Position numbers and translations under genes: made by a program. A stretch of 47,805 bases of DNA. It comes from Halegenticoccus soli. Lineage in GTDB: Archaea > Halobacteriota > Halobacteria > Halobacteriales > Haloferacaceae. The stretch covers positions 1-47,805 of the forward strand of contig NZ_PEND01000013.1 of NCBI RefSeq assembly GCF_002844195.1. Reading direction: 5' to 3'. The stretch's first letter is position 1. Each line of letters begins with the position of its first letter. Below are positions 1 to 7,955 of this stretch, one piece after another. Under the pieces are notes generated by a model that saw only the letters and a list, made by a program, of their open reading frames with translations, did no database searches and was not told the DNA's origin.

Positions 1-114
1 CGTTTTCGTAGTAGATGGCGCTTGGAACGTCGCCTAGAGCCGGGAACCGATCCCGCGCCTCCTCGGGCGACACGTCGTACAGCCGATCGGCCGGTGGGTG
101 ATCCGATTTCGCCC
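1..114. repeat. Terminal direct repeat, left copy
   Basis: These 114 bases are identical to 47692-47805. The repeat lies inside the oxidase gene that is cut by both window ends, so it looks like the overlap of a circular molecule rather than a biological repeat. A tandem duplication would give the same picture. Confidence 0.95.
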
Positions 115-439
115 GTCGGGCGTAGATACGTTTCCGACCTTCGGAGAACGCCGTATCGTCCCCCGAACGGCTGGCTACGAGGATGCCACACTGGCTGTAC
201 CCGGTCTCTTCTAATTCGGTCGTCAGCGAGCCGTAATAGCTCGCCGCCTCGACGGCGAACTCGTACCACGCTTCGGATTCGTGACGGCTGGTTTCGGGCG
301 AGACGATACCGGCTCCGGCGTCGGTCGCCCGACCGCGATCCCGTCTGTCGACGAGAAGTGTGCCGGCGCCGGCACTCGAAAGGTGGTATCCGATCGAAGC
401 GCCCACGATTCCCCCGCCGACTATTACGACGTCGTACAC
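1..439 (-). CDS. FAD-dependent amino-acid/amine oxidase (DadA/glycine-oxidase-like), N-terminal part
   Basis: This is the start of an oxidase whose remainder lies at 47018-47691. Reading from a GTG at 439-437 gives MYDVVIVGGGIVGASIGYHL, a classic N-terminal dinucleotide-binding GxGxxG motif, followed by a DR-rich second strand typical of FAD-dependent DAO-family oxidoreductases. The frame stays open through base 1 and, across the 114-base terminal overlap, continues without interruption into the right-end piece. The joined protein has 370 residues, normal for the DAO family. These enzymes oxidise amino or secondary amino acids (D-amino acids, glycine, sarcosine) to imino or keto products using FAD; the substrate cannot be read here. 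The GTG start is supported by a TATA box 24-31 bases upstream, which fits a leaderless transcript. A second DAO-family gene lies at 1516-2679. Confidence 0.88.
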   Translation of the reverse strand, partial: MYDVVIVGGGIVGASIGYHLSSAGAGTLLVDRRDRGRATDAGAGIVSPETSRHESEAWYEFAVEAASYYGSLTTELEETGYSQCGILVASRSGDDTAFSEGRKRIYARRAKSDHPPADRLYDVSPEEARDRFPALGDVPSAIYYEN

Positions 440-462
440 GTGACGGGTGACTTTGTATAGCC

Positions 463-470
463 ATATAAAA
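463..470 (-). promoter_or_regulatory. TATA box of the oxidase gene
   Basis: On the minus strand this reads TTTTATAT, ending 24 bases before the GTG start at 439. That spacing is standard for leaderless haloarchaeal transcripts and supports the GTG as the true start. Confidence 0.5.
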
Positions 471-649
471 CCGCACTGCGGTCCGAACGAGCTTCGCAGC
501 GAGGTGTAATCACGTCGACGTGGGACATCCGTACCGACAGCTGAGTTCCCCGACAGCGGAGACAGCGCACTAATCGCCGGTGCGAACGAGGAGCCGAGTA
601 CTGTTTTGGCGGGGATTCGGCCCAACGGGGGATATCACGTGGCGTGCGG

Positions 650-1129
650 TCATCCTTGTTGTCGGAACTGTTCGAGGACGCTGTCGGGAACCGGGTTGTA
701 GTACTGAAACGTCTCATCCGCACACAGTTCGTCGAAATCAGCGTCGGTAGTGAGGATGGCGTCGGCGTTGTGAGAGCGTGCGAGTGAGATGAGAACGCTG
801 TCGTAGACGTCGTGGTTCTTCTCGGCGCTAATCTCGTAGGCGGCGAGGAGAGCTTCTCGATCCGCCGAGACGATCTCAAGTGGCTGTCTCAGGAACCGCT
901 GAACGACGTTGCGAGCGCGGTGTGGTTCGACGGAGTACCGTTTCGTGAGCACATACTGAGCGCGAAATGGGAAGTAGTCGAACACGAGGAGACACGATTC
1001 TCCCGCGAAGCCTCGCTGGACGTACGGAAAGACGTACTCGTGCCCCGGATGATCGCCGAGTAGCGCGATTGCTATCGCGTTTACGTCGAGAAGGAGCCTC
1101 TCGAATTCGATCCGTTCCTTACCGTCCAT
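650..1129 (-). CDS. PIN-domain ribonuclease, VapC-like toxin
   Basis: This 159-residue protein begins at ATG 1129-1127; a longer frame exists but its extension is basic and falls inside the antitoxin gene. PIN features are a hydrophobic strand ending in Asp15 (LLLD), a central acidic position, and the C-terminal block HDVYDSVLISLARS followed by ILTTDADF, which carry the acidic residues that bind metal in PIN nucleases. VapC toxins cleave tRNA or rRNA when released from their antitoxin. The gene overlaps the upstream AbrB-type gene by 11 bases, the usual antitoxin-then-toxin order. The length is slightly above that of typical VapC proteins (about 130-140 residues). The family call is good, but whether the pair is active or addictive is inference. 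Confidence 0.82.
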   Translation of the reverse strand: MDGKERIEFERLLLDVNAIAIALLGDHPGHEYVFPYVQRGFAGESCLLVFDYFPFRAQYVLTKRYSVEPHRARNVVQRFLRQPLEIVSADREALLAAYEISAEKNHDVYDSVLISLARSHNADAILTTDADFDELCADETFQYYNPVPDSVLEQFRQQG

Positions 1130-1379
1130 TGTCGTCCTCGAGATCACCGAACATCGCTTCCCCCACGTCAAGGAAGGCCTCTTCACCCCACTCGTCCTTA
1201 TTCGACGAAATCGGCGTAAACTGCGGCCTGTTCGGTCGGAGGTGGATTTCGCCCTCCTCGAGGTTGATATCGAGATCGTCGCCCTCTCCGAGCTGGAGTC
1301 GATCGCGGATGTGCTTCGGGAGCGTGATTCGACCCCGGTCGTCGACCGTCACCGTTTCGCGCCCCGTGTTCGTACCCAT
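1119..1379 (-). CDS. AbrB/SpoVT-type antitoxin, VapB-like
   Basis: This protein has 86 residues. The first 50 form a swapped-hairpin AbrB/MazE-type DNA-binding domain, visible as TVTVDDRGRITLPKHIRDRL followed by a GDDLDI strand. The acidic C-terminal tail would wrap around and inhibit the PIN toxin encoded immediately downstream, whose start overlaps this gene's end by 11 bases. VapB proteins normally repress their own operon with the toxin as co-repressor; no operator is obvious. The pair sits between two FAD-dependent oxidase genes and is a plausible stability module for an accessory replicon or island. Confidence 0.85.
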   Translation of the reverse strand: MGTNTGRETVTVDDRGRITLPKHIRDRLQLGEGDDLDINLEEGEIHLRPNRPQFTPISSNKDEWGEEAFLDVGEAMFGDLEDDNGR

Positions 1380-1515
1380 CCTTACTCACCCACCAGTAAT
1401 TACCCCGGTTTGCAGAAAAGGTGTTGCGGTGCCCGTAGGTCTCCATCTCTATCGGACGCCACTGAGCGATCCGTATCGTTTTGTACTCCCTTTTCAAGTG
1501 TCCGAGTACACATCT

Positions 1516-2679
1516 ATGCCGACTCCCAATGACCGCGTCGTCGTGGTTGGCGCTGGCGTCTCGGGGCTTGCCATCGCCCGCGAACTCGCGCCCGACCACG
1601 ACGTTATCGTCCTCGACAAGGGCGGTGTCGCCGCAGACACGTCCTCCCGAGCGTCCGGGATGATCTCGCTCTCGCTCGAACCGTTCCCCGAGGAGTGGGC
1701 GTCGTTCGCCCTGTCGCAGTTCCGCGACCTCAACGGACGGGGCGTCTTCTCGTTCACGGAGCGCGAGACGGTTCGTCTCGTTCCCGAGGCGAACGCCGAT
1801 CTATACACCGACCAGGCACCCGACGGCGGGGAATTTCTCACCCGTTCCCAACTGGAGCGCAGGTATCCGGACTCGTTCGGCGACCTCTCGGCGTACGGGG
1901 GCGGTCTCGTCTACTGCGGGACCGGATTCCTCGACGCACTCGACTACGCAATGACGTTGAAGTGGGCCGCAGAACGGGACGGCGCGGAGATCTTCCGCGA
2001 CCACGAAGTGACGGACGTCCGGGTCGAAGACGGCACGGTGACCGGTGTCGAGACGGAGTACGGCCCTATCGACGCCGACTACGTCGTCTACGCGACTGGA
2101 TGGAAGACGCGGGACCTCCTCGCCGAGTACGTCGAACTTCCGGTGAGACCGCTCCGGTGGAACGCGGTCGTCATCGAACCCGATGATCCCCTTCCAGACG
2201 ACTGTCCGATGGGTTCCGAACCGACGATGCGGATATACTGGCGGCCGACCGCTCACGGGAACGTGCTCGTCGGCGGGAACGAACACCTCCTCGACGACCC
2301 CGAAGACGCGCCGATGGGCGTTCAACCGTCGTTCCGCGAACGCGCGGTCGAGGACGTCGCACCGCTGCTCGACGGGGTCGCTGCGGGGACCGTCCGCCGT
2401 GAAGATTGCTGTCCGACTGCGGACTGCGCCTCGCCTGACGGCCTTCCGATCATCGACGCCCCCGAGGAAGCGCCGGACGGGCTCGCGGTCGTGACCGGTC
2501 TTCACGGCCGGGGCGTCATGCTCTCGCCCGTGGCAGGACGCGCTGTACGGTCGCTGGTCACCGGTGAAGATTCACCGTTCCCGATGACCCAGTTCCGACT
2601 CGATCGATTCGATGATCGATCCGCCGATTTCGAGTATCGGAGTCACTGGGGGGCGGGGGAAGACGAGTCGATGTCGTAA
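1516..2679 (+). CDS. FAD-dependent oxidoreductase, DAO/DadA family
   Basis: This 387-residue flavoprotein starts at ATG 1516. The N-terminus carries VVVVGAGVSGLAIARELA, the Rossmann FAD-binding motif, followed by an acidic strand end (VIVLDKG) and then SSRASGMISL, where DAO-family enzymes bind FAD phosphates. The C-terminal block with GLPIIDAP and GLHGRGVMLSPVAGR matches the conserved FAD-proximal Gly-rich segment of the family. The likely activity is oxidation of an amino or N-methylated amino acid (sarcosine, glycine, proline or D-amino acid class) with O2 or an electron carrier as acceptor; the substrate is not readable. It is a paralogue of the gene spanning the window ends but clearly diverged. 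A strong hairpin plus T-run lies 25 bases downstream. Confidence 0.85.
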   Translation: MPTPNDRVVVVGAGVSGLAIARELAPDHDVIVLDKGGVAADTSSRASGMISLSLEPFPEEWASFALSQFRDLNGRGVFSFTERETVRLVPEANADLYTDQAPDGGEFLTRSQLERRYPDSFGDLSAYGGGLVYCGTGFLDALDYAMTLKWAAERDGAEIFRDHEVTDVRVEDGTVTGVETEYGPIDADYVVYATGWKTRDLLAEYVELPVRPLRWNAVVIEPDDPLPDDCPMGSEPTMRIYWRPTAHGNVLVGGNEHLLDDPEDAPMGVQPSFRERAVEDVAPLLDGVAAGTVRREDCCPTADCASPDGLPIIDAPEEAPDGLAVVTGLHGRGVMLSPVAGRAVRSLVTGEDSPFPMTQFRLDRFDDRSADFEYRSHWGAGEDESMS

Positions 2680-2703
2680 AGTGGACTCTTTTCCGACAGA
2701 GAT

Positions 2704-2728
2704 CCGAGGGGGAAGGCCCCTCGGTTTT
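2704..2728 (+). terminator. Hairpin with T-run after the oxidase gene
   Basis: There is a perfect 8-bp stem (CCGAGGGG / CCCCTCGG) with a 5-base loop, followed directly by TTTT, placed 25 bases after the oxidase stop codon. It fits an intrinsic-type terminator; archaea terminate mainly on T-runs. Confidence 0.55.
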
Positions 2729-2815
2729 CGGTGTGACGGTTTCCAGCCCGGGACAGTGGGCCGCGAGGTCTACTGTTATGGCTCCGCGGTGCGTATCAAT
2801 ACGCCGGTAATTACG

Positions 2816-5629
2816 ATGCCAGCATCTTCGAACGGGAGTGTCGTGCGACGGCTCCACGAACTGGGCACCGAAGATGTCGGCGTAGCCGGCGGCAAGGGTG
2901 CGAACCTATCCGCGCTGGCACGGGCGGGCCTCCCTGTCCCACAGGGGTTCGTCGTCACGACCGCCACCTACCGGGACCTCGTCGAGCCGCCCCGGATTCG
3001 GGAGGCAATCGATCGACTCGACGCGCTCGACGCCGCCGACACCGACACCCTCGCCGCGGCCGCGGCCGAACTCCGGTCGCTCATCCAGAGCCGGGAGCTC
3101 GGCGCGTCCGTCGAGACGGCGGTCGCCGACGCGATGGCGTCGTTCGAGAGCGCCGATTCCTTCGCCGTCCGGTCGAGCGCCACGGCCGAGGACCTGCCGA
3201 GCGCGTCGTTCGCCGGCCAGCACGAGACGTTCCTGGGCGTGGCGAGCGCCGACGTCCTCGACCGCGTCCGCGACTGCATGGCCAGTCTCTTCACCGACAG
3301 AGCGGTCACCTACCGGGCTCGCAACGGCGTCTCCCACGCCGACGCGGAGATGGCTGTCGTCGTCCAGCCGATGGTCGACGCGGCGGCCGCAGGCGTCCTC
3401 TTCACCGCGGACCCCGCGACCGGGAACCGACACGTCTCGGCAGTCGACGCGAGTTTCGGTCTCGGGGAGAGCATCGTCGCCGGCGACGTCACGCCTGATC
3501 ACGCGCTCGTGGACGCGCGGACCGACGAGGTGCTGGAGTACACCGTCGGCACGAAGACGATCGCCGTCGAGTTGCACGGGGACAGCACCGCGGGCGAGGG
3601 AACGTCGGGGATCGAAACCGAGGAGACGCCGACCGACGAAGGGGGCGGGATCAGGCGAGTCGAACTGCCGTCGGACCAACGGGAGTCGCGCGTGCTCACC
3701 GACGACCAGCTTCGCACGCTCGCCGGACTCGGTGAGCGGGTCGAAACGCTGCTCGGCGCGCCACAGGACGTCGAGTGGGCGCTCGCCGACGGGCACTTCG
3801 TTCTCCTGCAGTCCCGCCCAATCACGTCGTTGTTCCCGCGTCCGTCACCACCACCTGCCGACGACCGCCTCCACGTCTACGTCAGCATGGGCCACATGCA
3901 GGCGATGCCGGAGGCGATGCCACCGCTCGCCCGCGACGTCTGGCGGACCTATACCGGAAACGCACTCTCAGCCCTGGGTTTCGATGATTCCCTCCGCAAT
4001 CCGACGATCGAGGCCGGCGGGCGGATCTTCGTCGACGTCACCCCGTTCCTGCGCCACCCCTGGCTGCGATCCCGGCTGATCGAACGAATCGCCGCGATAA
4101 ACGAACCCATCTCCGCCGGGCTCGCCGCTATCGTCTCGCGACGCCCCGAGGAGTTTACGTCCCGCGGCGTCACCGTCGGCGCACTCCCGGGACACGTCGC
4201 GACGGCTGGGCGAGTAGCTCGACTGCTCGGCCCTGCAGTCCCGCGTATCGCTCGGAACCTTCTCGGTGCGTTGGCCGGCCGCGGGCCCACCCCCGACGAC
4301 GAGTCCTGGGCTCGCATGGGCGACCTGTTCGCCGGACAGGTCACCGACGCACCGACCCCCGAAGCCCGGGCCCGCGCCGTGTTCGAGACCATCGACTTCG
4401 GGCGTTTCTTCCGAGAGGCCTATCCCCGAATCAGCCCGTTGTTCCTCGCGTTCGCGCTCGGTGGCTGGCTCGCGCGGGCGTACCCCGATCAGCCCGAGGA
4501 CGTGAACGCGATCGGCCGAGGGTTCGAACGCGACGTCGTCACCCGCATCAACCTCGGCCTCGGAGACCTCGCCGACGTCGCCCGAGACCACCCGCGGGTC
4601 GCCGCGGCCCTGCGGGACGGCGCCTCCCTCGGGGACCTGGAGGACGTAGACGGCGGCGAGGCCTTCCGTGACGCGTTCGAGGGATTCCTCGCCGAGTTCG
4701 GACACCGTGGCACCGGCGAGATCGACCTCAGCAGGCCGCGCTGGCGCGAAGATCCGTCCGTGCTCCTCGCCGTCGTCCGGGCGAACCTCGCGGACGAGGC
4801 GGCGGGCGACCACCGCGAACGCATCCGGCGGCTCGCCGAGGAGGCCGAGGCGGCCGCCGCGCGCCTCGAAGCGCATGCCGACCACGGCCTGCTCGGCCCG
4901 CTTCGCCGCCGCTACGTCCGCCGGCTCATCCGCACGTACCGCGACACGGTCTACCTCCGGGAGTACCCCAAACAGGAGGCCGCCCGGGCGTTCACCGCGT
5001 GGCGGACGGCGCTGCTTGATGCTGGGGAACTGCTCGCCGCCGATGGACGACTCGACCGGCCGGACGACGTCTGGTATCTCCACAGGGACGAACTGTTCGA
5101 CGCGCTCGATGACGAGCGCGTGGACGTCGACATCGCCGCCCGCCGCCGGGAACACGCACGGAACGCCGACCTGGACGCCCCGCCCGTGTTGACGAGCGAG
5201 GGGGAAGCCGTCCGTGGGCAGGTGGACCGCGGAATGGTCCCCGAGGGGGCGCTTGTCGGTACCGGCGTGTCGTCGGGCGTCGTCGAGGGGGTGGCCCGCG
5301 TCGTCCGCGACCCGGCGGCCGCGACGGTGGAGCGCGGCGAGATACTCGTGGCGCCCTCGACCGATCCCGGGTGGACACCGCTGTTCCTGAACGCCGCCGG
5401 GCTGGTTTCCGAAGTCGGCGGCTCCGTCAGTCACGGTGCGCTCGTCGCCCGAGAGTACGGCCTGCCCGCCGTCGTTTCCGTGCCAGACGCGACGAAGCGG
5501 ATTCGGACCGGACAACGCATCCGTCTCGATGGAACCCGTGGCACGGTTGAACTGCTCGACGGACGGCCGGCGACCGCCGACGCGGAGCACGTCGAGCACC
5601 CCGAAACCGGTTCGGGTGGGGTCGAGTAG
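2816..5629 (+). CDS. PEP synthase / rifampicin-phosphotransferase-like three-domain enzyme
   Basis: This protein has 937 residues from ATG 2816. The N-terminal third is a pyruvate-phosphate-dikinase ATP-grasp domain, recognisable by GGKGANLSALARAGLPVPQGF, the FAVRSSATAEDLPSASFAGQ block and a QSRPITSL end near residue 340. A long central region of about 450 residues has no motif I can name. The C-terminal domain is PEP-utiliser-like, with GGSVSHGALVAREYGLPAVV carrying the phospho-histidine (His873). The family moves phosphate from ATP through a swivelling histidine to pyruvate or a small molecule. True PEP synthases are shorter and carry a conserved C-terminal PEP/pyruvate-binding barrel, which I do not see. 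A phosphotransferase of the rifampicin-modifying type or an uncharacterised subfamily is therefore more likely; the substrate is unknown. It ends 45 bases before a truncated permease. Confidence 0.75.
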   Translation: MPASSNGSVVRRLHELGTEDVGVAGGKGANLSALARAGLPVPQGFVVTTATYRDLVEPPRIREAIDRLDALDAADTDTLAAAAAELRSLIQSRELGASVETAVADAMASFESADSFAVRSSATAEDLPSASFAGQHETFLGVASADVLDRVRDCMASLFTDRAVTYRARNGVSHADAEMAVVVQPMVDAAAAGVLFTADPATGNRHVSAVDASFGLGESIVAGDVTPDHALVDARTDEVLEYTVGTKTIAVELHGDSTAGEGTSGIETEETPTDEGGGIRRVELPSDQRESRVLTDDQLRTLAGLGERVETLLGAPQDVEWALADGHFVLLQSRPITSLFPRPSPPPADDRLHVYVSMGHMQAMPEAMPPLARDVWRTYTGNALSALGFDDSLRNPTIEAGGRIFVDVTPFLRHPWLRSRLIERIAAINEPISAGLAAIVSRRPEEFTSRGVTVGALPGHVATAGRVARLLGPAVPRIARNLLGALAGRGPTPDDESWARMGDLFAGQVTDAPTPEARARAVFETIDFGRFFREAYPRISPLFLAFALGGWLARAYPDQPEDVNAIGRGFERDVVTRINLGLGDLADVARDHPRVAAALRDGASLGDLEDVDGGEAFRDAFEGFLAEFGHRGTGEIDLSRPRWREDPSVLLAVVRANLADEAAGDHRERIRRLAEEAEAAAARLEAHADHGLLGPLRRRYVRRLIRTYRDTVYLREYPKQEAARAFTAWRTALLDAGELLAADGRLDRPDDVWYLHRDELFDALDDERVDVDIAARRREHARNADLDAPPVLTSEGEAVRGQVDRGMVPEGALVGTGVSSGVVEGVARVVRDPAAATVERGEILVAPSTDPGWTPLFLNAAGLVSEVGGSVSHGALVAREYGLPAVVSVPDATKRIRTGQRIRLDGTRGTVELLDGRPATADAEHVEHPETGSGGVE

Positions 5630-5664
5630 GCTTCGAACGCCGATTTTTCTGCTTTCGATGGAGC

Positions 5665-6213
5665 CAACTTCCCTTGGGCACCCTCGCGACGCGGAACGAG
5701 CGAGCCAGGAACGTGGTGATGGGTATCGGAAACGTCTCGCAGACGATTCCGACGCTCGCCATCATCGCGCTCGTGTTTCCGCTCCTCGGTCTCGGGTTCC
5801 TTCCGGCCCTCGTCGGCTTGTTCACCTACGCGCTGCTCCCCGTCCTGACGAACACGGTCGCCGGCCTCGAGAACGTCGACGAGAGTACGGTCGAGGCGGC
5901 GCGCGGCATGGGGATGACCGACGCGCAGATCCTCCGGAAGATACAGCTGCCGCTGGCGCTGCCGGTCATCTTCGCGGAGATCCGCACGAGCGCGGTTCTC
6001 AGCGTCAGGACGGCGTATCTCGCCTTCTTCATCGGCGGCGGCGGACTCGGCGTCTGGGTCATCACGGGGATTTCGTTGTTCGACACCGCCCAACTCCTCG
6101 CCGGCGCGATTCCGGGGGCGCTGTTGGCGATCGGCCTTGACTCGCTGTTCGCGCTCGCAGAGAAGCAACTGAGCGCTGAGCGGCACAGTCAGCGGTCGTC
6201 GGCCGTCAACTAG
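5665..6213 (+). pseudogene. Glycine-betaine/choline ABC permease (OpuBB/ProW-like), 5'-truncated
   Basis: The frame encodes the core and C-terminus of a BPD-type inner-membrane permease: QTIPTLAIIALVFPLLGLG, the VEAARGMGM-TDAQIL coupling segment (the EAA loop contacting the ATPase), LPLALPVIFAEIRTSAV and a final GAIPGALLAIGLDSLFAL helix. Family members have about 30-50 further N-terminal residues with the first membrane helix. Here similarity begins only at about LPLGTLATR, and the sole start codon is a TTG at 5674, so the first helix is missing. The frame remains open upstream into unrelated sequence. No ATPase or substrate-binding gene is adjacent. I read it as a remnant joined by deletion to the PEP-synthase-like gene. 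A functional short form is possible but unlikely. Confidence 0.7.
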
Positions 6214-6395
6214 TCGAAAGGAGCCGGTCGAAACGCGGTAGAAATCCCACCCGCCGAAACGCCGGTCTCCCGTGCGCGTTCATGGACGGGGTAGACGCGA
6301 TCGGCGACCGCCTCTGCACCGTAGCGGATGAATCGCTCCGATTTCGAGCGGTGCCGGGCGTCCTCATCGCCCTGTTCGGCCGAGAGCGCATCGGG

Positions 6396-7697
6396 CTACG
6401 GCCAGAGCCCTCGTGCTTCGTGTGCTTCCGCGATACGGGACAGCGCGACGATGTAGGCCGCATCGCGCCAAGTGACGTCACGCCGCTCGAACTCCGATCG
6501 AACCGCCCCCCAGGCGGCCCGCATCTCCGCTTCGAGTTCGTCGTTCACCCGTTCGAGCGACCACGCTCGCCGATTGATGTCCTGGAGCCACTCGAAGTAG
6601 CTCACCGTGACACCGCCGGCGTTGGCGAGAATATCGGGAACCACCGCAACGTCTCGCTCGGCGAGGATCGAATCGGCCGTGGAAGTAGTCGGCCCGTTCG
6701 CACCTTCGACGACGAGATCCGCGGCAATCGCCGCCGCGTTCTCCTTTGTGATCACGTTCCCCAGCGCTGCGGGAATGAGTACGTCGACGTCGAGCGTGAG
6801 CAGTTCGTCGTTCGAAATGACGTCGTCCGCATATGTGGTGACGGCCTCCGGCTCCTCGTCGTGCGAGGGGACTGAGGCCGTATCGATCCCCTCCGGTTCG
6901 TACATCGCCCCATTCACGTCGCTGATCGCGACGACTGTCGCACCCCAGTCGTCGAGTAGTCGGGCAGCATTCGCTCCGACGCTCCCGTAGCCCTGGACCG
7001 CAACTGTCGTCTCCTCGAGCTGGCGGTCGTAGTACTCACAGACGAGCTGCGTGACGATCGCAACGCTTCGTCCGGGGGCTTCTTCACGGCCTTCGCTGCC
7101 GCCGACGACCGGCGGCTTGCCGGTGACGACGCCGGGCGTCGTTTCGCCCTCCTGCATCGAGTACGCGTCCATCAGCCACGCCATCGTCCGGGGATCCGTC
7201 CCCATGTCCGGGGCGGGAATGTCCTGGTTGGGGCCGATGACGTCACGGATCTCCTGTGCGAATCGACGCGTCAGCCGCTCTTTCTCTGCCGAACTCAGCT
7301 CCTTCGGGTTGACAGCCACACCGCCCTTGGCGCCCCCGAACGGGAGATCCATGACCGCGCACTTCCAGGTCATCCACATGCCGAGCCCGACACATTCGTC
7401 TCTGGTCACCTCGGGGTGGTATCGAAGCCCACCTTTGTACGGCCCTCTGACGCTATCGTGTTGGGCCCGATAGCCGGTGAACACCTCGACCGTCCCGTCG
7501 TCTCGTTCGATCGGGACCGTTACCTCGTGGACCTTCTTCGGGTACCTGAGCCGTTCGACGATACTCGGGTCAATCTCGAGTCGAGTAGCGGCGTGAGACA
7601 GCTGTCGGCGGGCCGTTTCGAGCGCCGATTCCGACTCCGTCGATTCTGCCGGTGCGTCTCCGGACCCGTCGTGGTCGCTCCTAGACGTCGATGCCAT
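6396..7697 (-). CDS. gdhA: Glutamate dehydrogenase (NAD(P)-dependent)
   Basis: This 433-residue enzyme starts at ATG 7697 ([10 protein letters not shown]); a longer reading frame upstream overlaps the zinc-ribbon gene and is not needed. Family signatures are [20 protein letters not shown] (substrate-binding region), the catalytic-lysine block [15 protein letters not shown], the [10 protein letters not shown] segment and the Rossmann motif [16 protein letters not shown] of the nucleotide-binding domain. It interconverts glutamate and 2-oxoglutarate plus ammonia in the cytoplasm, hexameric in relatives. Length is normal for archaeal GDH and nothing looks broken. It follows a 47-residue zinc-ribbon gene by 2 bases, so the two are almost certainly co-transcribed. 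Together with the amino-acid oxidases and asparaginase it gives the element a nitrogen-catabolism flavour. Confidence 0.95.
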   Translation of the reverse strand: MASTSRSDHDGSGDAPAESTESESALETARRQLSHAATRLEIDPSIVERLRYPKKVHEVTVPIERDDGTVEVFTGYRAQHDSVRGPYKGGLRYHPEVTRDECVGLGMWMTWKCAVMDLPFGGAKGGVAVNPKELSSAEKERLTRRFAQEIRDVIGPNQDIPAPDMGTDPRTMAWLMDAYSMQEGETTPGVVTGKPPVVGGSEGREEAPGRSVAIVTQLVCEYYDRQLEETTVAVQGYGSVGANAARLLDDWGATVVAISDVNGAMYEPEGIDTASVPSHDEEPEAVTTYADDVISNDELLTLDVDVLIPAALGNVITKENAAAIAADLVVEGANGPTTSTADSILAERDVAVVPDILANAGGVTVSYFEWLQDINRRAWSLERVNDELEAEMRAAWGAVRSEFERRDVTWRDAAYIVALSRIAEAHEARGLWP

Positions 7698-7699
7698 GG

Positions 7700-7843
7700 T
7701 TATTCGAGCGGCATCTGCCGATTTCGCATCGGTTCGCCACAGTCGGGACACCGACCGGGGTTGTTTTCAGCGACGATGATGTTCCCACACTCGAAGCACT
7801 CGTACGGACTTTCTTCGCCGGGAGTCGTCTCGATATCTCTCAT
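7700..7843 (-). CDS. Small zinc-ribbon (rubrerythrin-like) protein
   Basis: This is a 47-residue protein beginning at ATG 7843. It has two CxxC knuckles, [10 protein letters not shown] and RCPDCGEPM, the arrangement of a rubredoxin/rubrerythrin-type or zinc-ribbon fold, and little else. It ends 2 bases before the gdhA start, so it is the first gene of a two-gene unit. Similar stand-alone ribbons are common in haloarchaea and are usually listed as rubrerythrin-like domain proteins. Whether it binds iron or zinc, and whether it contacts glutamate dehydrogenase, is unknown. Confidence 0.82.
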   Translation of the reverse strand: MRDIETTPGEESPYECFECGNIIVAENNPGRCPDCGEPMRNRQMPLE

Positions 7844-7955
7844 GGTTGGCCACGAGCGCCGGCAGGCGATCTGGGGCACTCTACACGGGAGTAATAAGTG
7901 TCTAAGGGAATAATCGGGGGTTTACTACCAAACCGCTCTCTGAATCCGTGGTTCG

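Noticed and set aside
22-450. 142-residue plus-strand frame at the window start
   Set aside because: Arg/Pro-rich shadow of the minus-strand oxidase gene, which has clear FAD motifs.
424-879. 151-residue minus-strand frame overlapping the PIN gene
   Set aside because: Ser/Thr/Arg-rich with no motif; it lies antiparallel-in-frame shadow to the oxidase promoter and the VapC-like gene.
2898-5599. Several long frames opposite or overlapping the PEP-synthase-like gene (up to 543 residues)
   Set aside because: High-GC shadow frames with Arg/Ser/Pro-heavy or uniformly hydrophilic composition; the plus-strand frame with ATP-grasp and phospho-histidine motifs is the gene.
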